Part shown: one piece after another, positions 7,941-15,817 of the stretch
Position numbering within the stretch: the first letter of the stretch is position 1
Layout of the letters: each line of letters opens with the position of its first letter
Source of the DNA: CBFDBF01 sp050291465
GTDB lineage: Bacteria; Pseudomonadota; Gammaproteobacteria; Chromatiales; Chromatiaceae
Direction of reading: 5' to 3'
NCBI GenBank assembly: GCA_050291465.1
Contig: JBNKJV010000001.1
Span: 1 to 64,000, forward strand
Length of the DNA stretch: 64,000 nt
The notes under the pieces: model-generated
Seen by the model: only the letters and a program-made list of their open reading frames with translations
What the model was told of the DNA's origin: nothing
Database searches by the model: none
Program-made: the position numbers and the translations under genes

Positions 7941-9529
7941 TGGCTTCAGGACGGCATTTCTTGATATCCGGCGTCATGGCCCTGCTATTGGCCGGATGCA
8001 GTACCCAAGGCCTGATACGCTCTTCCGATGAGCAGCCCCTGGAACCGGCCGCCGACGAACGCTTTTTGATCGAGCACAAGGTGCGCGACGCCCGTTATCA
8101 GGACGTGATCGGTATTCCGCATATAAAGGTCGATTATCCCCTGCGCCTGCGCATACCCGAGTATGAGAAGCAGCAGGGCCTGACGGAAAAGAAGGCATTC
8201 ATCGCCGACTTCCTGCGGCAGGCCGCCGCGCTCGGCGACCGCTATATGGAGACCGCCGTGCGGCATGTTCCCCGGCAGGATGTGGCGGCCTTCAACCGTT
8301 CACAGCCCACAGGCGGAGCGCAGGACGGATCGCACCCCTATGAGGCGTTCGCCGAGGCGTATAAACAGGGCACGCAACAACAACTGGGGGCGCAACTCGC
8401 GGAACTCTTAGAGCTGCGGGACAGCCAATCGGTGGACCGGTACTGGCAGCAACTGACGGCCAATATCGAGGAGTCCATTATGACCAAGGACAGAACCACA
8501 CGCAGGCTGGAGACCGCGCCCCTGGTCCCGTTCATCGAGGGCTGGATCAAGTACCACGCCCTGACCGACGACCGTGGCCCCCACGTCCCGGAATTCCGTG
8601 CCAGCCGCGTCTATTCGCCGCCCCGGGCTGAAGGGAGCGAAGAGGTCGATCCGGCGGAACTGGACGGCTGGCAGCTGCTGCGGTATTTCGCCCCCACCAT
8701 AACCCAGGAACATGTGGAGTCCCCGCCGTACGATCCGAACGCGGACTACTTCGGTGCGGCATACCTGCAGGGAGCATCCCTGGACGAGGCCATGCCCGGG
8801 GTGGACAGCAGCCGGCCGACCCTGTACGCCTTTATGGAAAACAAGACCATCCAGGGTATCGAGGTCAAACAGCTGGTCTATGTCCTCTGGTACCCGGAAC
8901 AACCCAAGCTCAAGTCCTTCGATCCCGAGGCCGGGATAATGGAGGGATGGACCTTCCGTATCACCCTCAACCCGGAAAACAGACCGGTGGTCTATGAGTC
9001 GGTGTCCAACTGCGGCTGCTACCACAAGATATTCCCCAGCGATCACCTTGAACGCTGGGCCCGGGAAGAGTACGGCGCCCCGCTGGAGGACAAGGTACTG
9101 GCGGTGGAACAGATCGCCCCCGGCATCCAGGCCGCGGTTCCGGAGACGGTGGTCAGCCCGAGGGGAAAGCCCCGGCCGGTGACGCTCTACTATTCCGCCG
9201 GTCATCATCAGTTGATAACGATCCGGCAGATCCCCATGGAGCTGAAGGGCACGAGGACCGAAGCGACCTATGATCTGGTGCCCTACGAGCGGCTGGAGAA
9301 CCTTCCGTTCAACGGCTACCTGGCGAGCCTGTTCGGTGAAGACGGCCTGGTGCGCGAGGCGCACCGTGCGGAGTGCGATCTACTGAAACCCTCCGGGCTC
9401 TACCATGCCGGACATGCCCGTCAGCGCGGCACCCAGATGGTCAATTTCGACGAACAGGTGTTCGACGATCCCGAACTGCTGGAAATATACCTGCGGCTGC
9501 CGAGCCGTGCCTTTGGACGTACGTTTTGA
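7940..9529 (+). CDS. Large hypothetical lipoprotein
   Basis: A 529-residue predicted lipoprotein: signal segment MASGRHFLISGVMALLLAGC with the lipobox LLAGC at the modification cysteine. The rest is soluble and rich in charged residues. I do not recognise a named domain. A short cysteine/histidine cluster, SNCGCYHKIFP (about residues 355-365), could bind metal or heme but does not form a CxxCH site. The ATG at 7940 overlaps the previous stop, and its own stop overlaps the proposed TTG start of the next gene, so 7341-10230 looks like one transcription unit. An outer-membrane or periplasmic location is inferred from the lipobox. Confidence 0.7.
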   Translation: MASGRHFLISGVMALLLAGCSTQGLIRSSDEQPLEPAADERFLIEHKVRDARYQDVIGIPHIKVDYPLRLRIPEYEKQQGLTEKKAFIADFLRQAAALGDRYMETAVRHVPRQDVAAFNRSQPTGGAQDGSHPYEAFAEAYKQGTQQQLGAQLAELLELRDSQSVDRYWQQLTANIEESIMTKDRTTRRLETAPLVPFIEGWIKYHALTDDRGPHVPEFRASRVYSPPRAEGSEEVDPAELDGWQLLRYFAPTITQEHVESPPYDPNADYFGAAYLQGASLDEAMPGVDSSRPTLYAFMENKTIQGIEVKQLVYVLWYPEQPKLKSFDPEAGIMEGWTFRITLNPENRPVVYESVSNCGCYHKIFPSDHLERWAREEYGAPLEDKVLAVEQIAPGIQAAVPETVVSPRGKPRPVTLYYSAGHHQLITIRQIPMELKGTRTEATYDLVPYERLENLPFNGYLASLFGEDGLVREAHRAECDLLKPSGLYHAGHARQRGTQMVNFDEQVFDDPELLEIYLRLPSRAFGRTF

Positions 9530-10230
9530 TCGAAGAGCATTTTGAATTCGCCACCACGGACGACCTGCGGCTGGAGGCCAGGCTCTCTTATGCGGAGGAC
9601 CTCGCCCTGCCGCGCGCCCGGGTCCTGCTCTGTCCCCCGCATCCTTTTCTCGGCGGTGATATGGAGAACAACGTACTGACCGGCCTGTGTAACGGGCTGG
9701 CGGCCGCGGAGTTTCTTGTCCTGCGCTTCAACTATCGGGGTATCGGCAAGAGCGAAACGGACCGCGATCTGAAACAGGATGAACAGCTGTTCTGGCGGGA
9801 CTCCAGCTGCCCGGACTACGAAAGCAAAATGCATGAAGATGCCCTGGCGGCGAAACAGTGGTTTCTCGCCCGGGAAACGGAGACACCCTTCTATATCGTC
9901 GGTTACTCCTACGGCTGTCTGCCGGCGTTGCATCTCAGTGCCTCGGATGACCGTATCGAGCGCAGCGCACTCATCGCCCCTCCCCTGGCGAAATGGTCGA
10001 TCGATTCCGAGCTGCTGGATCAGACAAAACCCAAGGGGGTGTTTTACGCCCCCGGGGATTTTGCCTGTCCGGTGGACAAGGTGGAGAACCTATATAAAAG
10101 GATGGCGCCGCCGAAGGACCTGTTCAGGATTGAAGGGGGCGAACATTTCTTCGTGGGCAACGAAGAGGCGCTGGCCGATCAGGTCGCGGGCTTCCTGACG
10201 CCACGACAGGGGGAACGCTGCTGTGCCTGA
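9526..10230 (+). CDS. Alpha/beta hydrolase family protein
   Basis: A 234-residue cytosolic protein of the alpha/beta hydrolase fold. Visible are an N-terminal strand followed by CPPHPFLGGD, the segment LRFNYRGIGKS (oxyanion region), the nucleophile elbow GYSYG (serine near residue 128), and the late histidine in GGEHFFVG. No better start than the TTG at 9526 was found: it overlaps the stop of the lipoprotein gene, and the next in-frame ATG (9661) would delete conserved strands. It overlaps mqnD by eight bases, so it belongs to or is cotranscribed with the menaquinone genes. The substrate is unknown; a thioesterase or esterase role is possible. Confidence 0.75.
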   Translation: MIEEHFEFATTDDLRLEARLSYAEDLALPRARVLLCPPHPFLGGDMENNVLTGLCNGLAAAEFLVLRFNYRGIGKSETDRDLKQDEQLFWRDSSCPDYESKMHEDALAAKQWFLARETETPFYIVGYSYGCLPALHLSASDDRIERSALIAPPLAKWSIDSELLDQTKPKGVFYAPGDFACPVDKVENLYKRMAPPKDLFRIEGGEHFFVGNEEALADQVAGFLTPRQGERCCA

Positions 10231-11068
10231 GCGCCTGACCCTCGCCTACTCGCCCTGTCCGAATGATACCTATATATTCGGCGCCATCGCCTGCGGCCGT
10301 CTGCAACTACCGGACGTCTCTTTCGACATCCGTCTGCACGATATTCAGCAGCTCAACAGTCACGCCCTGCGGGGAGACTACGACATCAGCAAGGTATCGT
10401 TTTTCTGTTATCTGCAGATACGGGAGGAGTACCGGCTGCTGAATGTAGGCGCGGCCCTGGGGTTCGGCAGCGGTCCGCTGCTGGTGAGCGCGGACACCAA
10501 CCTCGGTTGGCCTGACCTGGCGCAACAACAGATCGTCTTCCCGGGCGAAATGACCACCGCCTACCTGCTGTTCCGGCTGCTGGTACCGGAGTCTCCGGCC
10601 ATCAACCATCACTTCGCGCCCTACGACAAGATTCCCGCCCTGGTGGCCTCGGGAGAGTTTCCGGCCGGCGTCATTATTCATGAAACGCGCTTCACCTATG
10701 AACAACGCGGGCTGCACTGCATCGCCGATCTGGGACAACGGTGGGAAAACGAAACCGGCCTGCCGCTGCCCCTGGGCTGCTGCGTCATGCGCCATGAACT
10801 GTATGAGAGTCTGGGACCCGAGTTCGAGGCGTTGTTGCGTAAAGGCATGCAGATGAGCGGCCACGGTGACCCCATGATCGATAGCTATATCAGGGAACAC
10901 GCCGCCGAACAGGAGCGTGACGTAATCACGCGCCACATCGAATTGTATGTGAACGCATACAGCCGGGAACTCGGGGAGGACGGAAGACGTGCCATCGAGA
11001 CCCTGGGGGAACGGGCGACGGCATTGGGACTAGCCCGTATATCGCACCAGCCGAACGACACCTGCTAA
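10223..11068 (+). CDS. mqnD: 1,4-dihydroxy-6-naphthoate synthase (MqnD)
   Basis: A 281-residue member of the MqnA/MqnD periplasmic-binding-protein-like lyase family. It carries the MqnD signature SPCPNDTYIFGA (10-21), then HDIQQLN and the late PLPLGCCV segment. MqnD converts cyclic dehypoxanthinyl futalosine to 1,4-dihydroxy-6-naphthoate, the last step of the gene-encoded part of the futalosine route to menaquinone. The start is GTG at 10223, overlapping the hydrolase gene by eight bases. Three further futalosine-pathway genes follow on the same strand after a 229-base spacer. Assignment as MqnD rather than MqnA rests on the SPCPND motif and the presence of a separate mqnA downstream. Confidence 0.93.
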   Translation: MPERLTLAYSPCPNDTYIFGAIACGRLQLPDVSFDIRLHDIQQLNSHALRGDYDISKVSFFCYLQIREEYRLLNVGAALGFGSGPLLVSADTNLGWPDLAQQQIVFPGEMTTAYLLFRLLVPESPAINHHFAPYDKIPALVASGEFPAGVIIHETRFTYEQRGLHCIADLGQRWENETGLPLPLGCCVMRHELYESLGPEFEALLRKGMQMSGHGDPMIDSYIREHAAEQERDVITRHIELYVNAYSRELGEDGRRAIETLGERATALGLARISHQPNDTC

Positions 11069-11196
11069 GTAAGCTATTGAAGGTACATTTGGAATCATGA
11101 TCATACCGATGAATTTTAAAAGGGCGGCTTGCACCCGGCGTCGTACTATCCCGATTTCGGCGGCTTCTCGCTCGCTGTGGCTTGGTTTTCGCTCAA

Positions 11197-11216
11197 GGGA
11201 TAGCTACAGCTATCCC
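11197..11216. repeat. 20-bp near-perfect palindrome between mqnD and mqnB-E
   Basis: The arms GGGATAGCT and AGCTATCCC flank a 2-base centre. It lies in the middle of the 229-base spacer between mqnD and the mqnB-mqnE fusion, which holds no convincing gene. It could be an operator or a repeat fragment; nothing in the sequence decides. Confidence 0.5.
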
Positions 11217-11297
11217 CTTCGTTCCAAACCTGCGCCACACCGGCTGCGAATTCCACCGACTCTCGGGATGCTGGTGCGATATACGGGCTAATTAACC

Positions 11298-13097
11298 ATG
11301 GCAAACACAATCTCCCGTTCCTCCCACTGTATCGTTTTCGCCACCCGGGCGGAGGCGACACCGCTGATAGAGGCATTGGCGGCCGCACCGTTGGACGCAC
11401 GAGAAGATGGACGCTTCGTCGCTCATCCCGGTGCGGGCATGGCACCGATCATGATCCTGGTAACGGGCATGGGCACGGCCGCCGTAACCGCCGGCCTGGA
11501 ATCACTGCTTGCCGATTATCAGATCGACAATGTCATCAACGCCGGTGCGGCCGGGGCCCTGAAGGACGAACTGCAAGTCGGAGAGGTATTTCGCATCGAC
11601 CGCGCATGCACCCTTCCCGCCGATTCGCCGCAGCCCACACCGGACTGGATCAGGATCGAGAACAACCCGAACGGGGCGGCATGTCACCGGCTGATCAGCG
11701 CCCCCGCCCCCCTGTTTGACCGGACGCTGCGGGAGAAGCTGGGAGGGATCGCCGATCTGATCGACATGGAGGGCGCGGCTGTAGCCGACTTTTGCAACCG
11801 TCGGAGTATACCCTGCGCCCTATATAAAGGTGTAAGCGATCACGCCGCCGAGGGTGACCGCCGCAAGCTGCATGACAATCTGCTTGAGGTGAGCCGGCGG
11901 GTCAGCGACCGAGTATTGGATCATCTGCGTAAACTGGGCGTGGCTATACCGCTGCATACGGCCTCGGCCGTAAACAAACGGCTGAGCTACCAGGAGGCCC
12001 TGCGGCTTTTCTCCGCGGAGTCGCCGAACGTGTGGAGTGATATGGGCCGTTGGGCCAATACCGTTCGCGAGGCGCGCTTCGGCCTGAACACGACCTTCAT
12101 CCACAACCTACAAATCAATCCCTCCAACGCCTGTGTTCGAAACTGCAGTTTCTGCGGTTTCGCCGTCCTGCCGGGGAGAAAAGGGGCCTACAACCTGACC
12201 GAGGACGACATAGTCAGCCGTATCGAAGAGGCCGCCCCCAGTGAGGTTCATATCGTCGGCGGACTCAATTATGACTGGGATTACCGGCGCTCTATCGGTC
12301 TGGTAAGAACCCTGCGCGGGTGCTTTCCCGATCTTTACATCAAGGCCTTCACCGCGGTGGAAATAGACTGGTTCGCCCGCCAGGCGGATATGCCGATCGC
12401 GGCGGTTCTTCGGGAACTGCGCCAGGCCGGCATGAACAGCCTGCCCGGCGGCGGTGCCGAGATATTTTCCGAACGGCTCAGACAACTCCATTTCCCGAGA
12501 AAGATCAGTGCGGAGCGCTGGCTGGAGATACACGAGACCGCCCACGGTCTCGGCATACCGAGCAACGCCACCATGCTTTACGGCATAGGGGAGAGCCGGG
12601 AGGAGATGCTTACCCATCTGTTTCGCCTGCGCGATCTGCAGGATAGAACCGGGGGCTTCCAATCCTTTGTCCCGCTGCCGATGCAGACCCCCTCCGACAG
12701 CGGCCGGAAACAAACGCCCTCACCGCTGAAAAACCTGCAGGTGATCGCCCTGTCACGGCTGATCCTGGACAACATCCCGCACATCAAGGCGTACTGGCCC
12801 ATGCTCGGCGTCTCCACCGCGGCTGTGGCCCTCTCCTGGGGGGCGGATGACCTGGACGGCACCATCGGCCGGGAACGGATCGCCCATGCCGCCGGCGCCG
12901 AAAGCCCGGAACTGCTGGCGAGAATGGAGATGGAACGCCTGATCCGCGGTGCCGGCTTTGAACCGGTTGAACGGAACGGTGATTTTTCCCGCAGGTCGGC
13001 GCCTGCCGCCGGGGTTGGGAACCTGAAGACAGAAACGAACGCGTTTATCGATCACAAGCCGTTACCCCCCTGTGTCGATGCGGCCGTGAACGGATAA
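11298..13097 (+). CDS. Fusion: futalosine hydrolase-like (MqnB) + aminofutalosine synthase (MqnE)
   Basis: A 599-residue two-domain protein. Residues 1-215 form a nucleoside phosphorylase/hydrolase domain: GMGTAAVTAG (57-66), NAGAAGALKD (81-90), DMEGAAVADF (156-165) with the ribose-binding Glu158, and the catalytic-type Asp in GVSDHA (Asp181). Residues 225-580 are a radical SAM enzyme with the CxxxCxxC cluster at Cys279, Cys283 and Cys286 and the MqnE-type segment SWGADDLDGTIG. MqnE joins S-adenosylmethionine and 3-enolpyruvyl-benzoate derived from chorismate to give aminofutalosine. MqnB/MTAN-type enzymes remove the base. The fusion suggests direct transfer of aminofutalosine to the nucleosidase. 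There is no frameshift; the frame is open throughout. Confidence 0.9.
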   Translation: MANTISRSSHCIVFATRAEATPLIEALAAAPLDAREDGRFVAHPGAGMAPIMILVTGMGTAAVTAGLESLLADYQIDNVINAGAAGALKDELQVGEVFRIDRACTLPADSPQPTPDWIRIENNPNGAACHRLISAPAPLFDRTLREKLGGIADLIDMEGAAVADFCNRRSIPCALYKGVSDHAAEGDRRKLHDNLLEVSRRVSDRVLDHLRKLGVAIPLHTASAVNKRLSYQEALRLFSAESPNVWSDMGRWANTVREARFGLNTTFIHNLQINPSNACVRNCSFCGFAVLPGRKGAYNLTEDDIVSRIEEAAPSEVHIVGGLNYDWDYRRSIGLVRTLRGCFPDLYIKAFTAVEIDWFARQADMPIAAVLRELRQAGMNSLPGGGAEIFSERLRQLHFPRKISAERWLEIHETAHGLGIPSNATMLYGIGESREEMLTHLFRLRDLQDRTGGFQSFVPLPMQTPSDSGRKQTPSPLKNLQVIALSRLILDNIPHIKAYWPMLGVSTAAVALSWGADDLDGTIGRERIAHAAGAESPELLARMEMERLIRGAGFEPVERNGDFSRRSAPAAGVGNLKTETNAFIDHKPLPPCVDAAVNG

Positions 13098-13099
13098 AC

Positions 13100-13909
13100 A
13101 TGATGAAACATAAGATCGCCATTGTCCCCTATGTGAATATGCTGCCGCTGCAGATGAGCCATGCGCCGCGGGGATGTGAATTGTGCCTGCTCGATCCGCG
13201 CAGCACGGTAGAAGCGGTTGCGTCGGGGGAGATCGCCGCCGCGGTGGTACCGGTGGGCGGACTGCCGGCAATACAGGAGCTGGTCCATCCGTTGGGTCCC
13301 TGGGGAATCGCCGCAGACGGAGTGGTAGGTAGCGTACTGTTTTTTTCCAAACGCCCGTTCAACAGTTATCGGCCGGAACACCGGATCGCCGTCACCGAGG
13401 AGACGGCTACCTCGGTAAAGCTCCTGGCCCTGCTGCTGGGTTATGCCAACGGTTTCGATCAGCTGCCGCAGATCGCCGATGCCGGGGAGCAGCCCGATGG
13501 AGAACTGCTCATCGGCGACCGCGCGCTCCATCGCCTGCACCAATCGTCCGCCCCTTACGTGGTCGATCTTGCCGGCGCCTGGCAACAGCAGCATCAACTA
13601 CCCTTCGTCTTCGCGCGCTGGGTGATCAACCGCGACGCACCGGACTCCCTGCGTGAATCGCTGTTGCAATGGCTGGCCGACTGCAATCAGAAACGTCGGC
13701 AATTGATCGAGGCGGCCCTCACCGACGGCGCCCGGCAATCGATGATGTCCCCGGCGGCGGTCCGCGCCTATCTGCAGAAGATTGAATACCGCATCGGCGT
13801 GCGGCACCAGCAGGGTCAGCGGCTGTTCGAAAGCGAGGCGGCCCGCAACCTGCGGAAACCGCCCTTTGCGTTCACCGCTTCCGAAATGGTTCTGGGAGGC
13901 GAACAGTGA
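13100..13909 (+). CDS. mqnA: Chorismate dehydratase (MqnA)
   Basis: A 269-residue MqnA-family protein that dehydrates chorismate to 3-enolpyruvyl-benzoate, the first committed step of the futalosine pathway. The N-terminus KIAIVPYVNMLPL, followed by a binding-protein-like fold with VASGEIAAAVVPV and GSVLFFSKRPF, matches the family. Two adjacent ATG codons (13100 and 13103) can serve as start. It begins 2 bases after the mqnB-E stop and its stop overlaps the GTG of mqnC, so the cluster is a tight operon. The sequence is rather divergent in its first half (usual family text is SYLNTRPL), so the call rests partly on context. Confidence 0.88.
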   Translation: MMKHKIAIVPYVNMLPLQMSHAPRGCELCLLDPRSTVEAVASGEIAAAVVPVGGLPAIQELVHPLGPWGIAADGVVGSVLFFSKRPFNSYRPEHRIAVTEETATSVKLLALLLGYANGFDQLPQIADAGEQPDGELLIGDRALHRLHQSSAPYVVDLAGAWQQQHQLPFVFARWVINRDAPDSLRESLLQWLADCNQKRRQLIEAALTDGARQSMMSPAAVRAYLQKIEYRIGVRHQQGQRLFESEAARNLRKPPFAFTASEMVLGGEQ

Positions 13910-14991
13910 CCCCCTCCGCAACACTTCAGGCCGGCACGCGTTTGTCGCGGGAACACGGCATCCGACTGCTACAGGACTACCCCCTTGGTAAATTGATGCA
14001 TTACGCCAACCGCGCCCGATTGCGACACCACCCCTCGGGGCAGGTAACCTTCGTCCGCGACACCAATCCCAATTTCACCAACGTCTGCGTCACCGCCTGC
14101 CGCTTTTGCGCCTTCTGGCGCGCCGAGGGACACCCGGAATCCTACACCCTGGAACCCGAGCAGCTGGCGGAAAAGGTGGCGCGGGCCGCGGCGGCCGGCG
14201 TAACAACCGTGCTGTTGCAGGGAGGGCATCACCCCGGCGTCGATCTGGCGACCTGGGTCGCCTATATCCGCGCCATTAAAAAAAGCGCGCCCGGAGTACA
14301 TATTCATCCGTTCTCCCCCTCCGAGATCGATTTTCTGGCGCAGCGGGAAAACAGAACCGTTCGCAGCATACTGGAATGCCTTTGGGAAGAGGGTATCCGC
14401 ACCATTCCCGGCGCCGGGGCGGAGGTCCTGTCAGACCGGGTGCGCAAGCTGATCGCCCCGGAAAAATGCGGTTCACGGCAATGGCTCGAGGTCACACGGG
14501 AGGCCCACGAGATCGGTTTCAAGACCACGGCCACCCTGATGTACGGTCATCTGGAGACGGCGGAGGAGATTATCGATCATCTGCTGGCACTGCGTGAGCT
14601 GCAGGACCGGACCGGGGGCTTCCAGTCGTTCATCCCCTGGTCGTTCAAGCCGGGAGAAACCCCCCTGGCGGGACGTATCGAGCAACCGGCGCCGTCACAA
14701 CAGTATCTGCGCATCATCGCGGTCGCCCGCCTGATGCTGGATAACTTCAAGAACATCCAGTCTTCCTGGTTCAGTGAAGACAAGGAGTCCGGGTTGCTGG
14801 GACTGTTGGCGGGTGCCAATGACTACGGCGGCCTGCTGTTTGAGGAAAACGTTCTGGACGAGGCCGGTCACGCGCCGAGAATTACCGAGCGGGAGGTAAG
14901 GGACTCCATCCGGGGTATGGGTTTCGTCCCGGCCAGAAGAGACTCTTTCTACCGGGTGGTGGAGCAATATCAGCAGCCCGCCGCCCGATAA
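13906..14991 (+). CDS. mqnC: Cyclic dehypoxanthinyl futalosine synthase (MqnC)
   Basis: A 361-residue radical SAM enzyme that cyclises dehypoxanthinyl futalosine. The 4Fe-4S motif CVTACRFC places cysteines at 61, 65 and 68. Typical MqnC stretches are NFTNVCVTAC, LLQGGHHP and, near the C-terminus, GANDYGGLLFEENV, which distinguishes MqnC from MqnE (GADDxDGT). The start is GTG at 13906, with an SD-like GGGAGGC five bases upstream inside mqnA; the two genes overlap by four bases. It is the last gene of the mqnD-(B-E)-A-C set. Confidence 0.94.
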   Translation: MTPSATLQAGTRLSREHGIRLLQDYPLGKLMHYANRARLRHHPSGQVTFVRDTNPNFTNVCVTACRFCAFWRAEGHPESYTLEPEQLAEKVARAAAAGVTTVLLQGGHHPGVDLATWVAYIRAIKKSAPGVHIHPFSPSEIDFLAQRENRTVRSILECLWEEGIRTIPGAGAEVLSDRVRKLIAPEKCGSRQWLEVTREAHEIGFKTTATLMYGHLETAEEIIDHLLALRELQDRTGGFQSFIPWSFKPGETPLAGRIEQPAPSQQYLRIIAVARLMLDNFKNIQSSWFSEDKESGLLGLLAGANDYGGLLFEENVLDEAGHAPRITEREVRDSIRGMGFVPARRDSFYRVVEQYQQPAAR

Positions 14992-15037
14992 AAAACACCA
15001 TTCGTTACAGAGCCACTGAGCAGCAACAGAATCGAAC

Positions 15038-15670
15038 ATGAGTATACGTCCAATCCTTTTTTCCATCCTGCTGGCCTGTCTCGGGACCGCTCAGGCGGCA
15101 TCCCCGGTACCGGCGTTTTCCAGGGACGGCCTCCGGGGCTGGAAAGCGGAGATCTTCAAGGGAGAGACCGACTACGAGATCACCTGGCGGACCACGGCCC
15201 CGGTTGTGCGCTCCGAAAGCCACGGCACCGCATCCGGCCTGATTTACGAGGCCGAGATCGATCTGAAGCAAACGCCGGAGTTAAGCTGGTCATGGCGGGT
15301 TGACGCCCCCCTTGCCACACCCGACGAACAGGTCAAAGAGGGGGACGACTATGTCTCCCGGGTGTTTGTCATCGCCAAAGGCGGGATGGCGTTCTGGAAT
15401 ACACTCTCCATCAATTATGTCTGGAGCAGCAACGCGCCCGTGGGCGCACACTGGCCGAGCCCCTATACGGAAAACGTCCATGTGGTGGTAATCGAGTCCG
15501 GCAGCACCCATGCCGGGGAGTGGTGCAGTTATTCGCGAAACATTCGTGATGATTTCGTGAAGTATTTCGGGATCGATGTTGCTACGGTTAATGCAGTGGC
15601 CATCATGACCGATACCGACGACACCGGAAGTGACGCGGTCGCCTGGTACGGGGATATCTCCTTTCAATGA
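15038..15670 (+). CDS. DUF3047 secreted protein
   Basis: A 210-residue protein with a signal peptide (residues 1-20, ending AQAAS) and one DUF3047 domain. The pattern LSWSWRVD, then EGDDYVSRVFVI, NYVWSS and a final TDTDDTGSDAVAWYGDI is characteristic. The family is periplasmic or secreted and of unknown function; its beta-rich pattern suggests a carbohydrate-binding-like jelly roll. It stands 46 bases after mqnC and may be read through from it, but nothing ties it to menaquinone synthesis. The ATG at 15038 directly precedes the signal peptide. Confidence 0.8.
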   Translation: MSIRPILFSILLACLGTAQAASPVPAFSRDGLRGWKAEIFKGETDYEITWRTTAPVVRSESHGTASGLIYEAEIDLKQTPELSWSWRVDAPLATPDEQVKEGDDYVSRVFVIAKGGMAFWNTLSINYVWSSNAPVGAHWPSPYTENVHVVVIESGSTHAGEWCSYSRNIRDDFVKYFGIDVATVNAVAIMTDTDDTGSDAVAWYGDISFQ

Positions 15671-15817
15671 GAGCGAGAACATGACCGCCGATCCGTTACC
15701 GGCAAACCGAATCCGGATGCATCCGAAACCGTTTTAACCACGTATACATTTACCAAAGCACCGACAACTTCAACGCAACAGCGTGAAAAACATACAACCC
15801 TTTCGGGAAAATCAGTT

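Noticed and set aside
11097..11291. 64-codon plus-strand open frame between mqnD and mqnB-E
   Set aside because: No SD, no family, and a palindrome in its middle; more likely a non-coding spacer.
11298..13097. Two separate genes with a missed stop
   Set aside because: The frame is continuous between both domains, with no stop or internal SD-start pair at the junction around residues 215-225.
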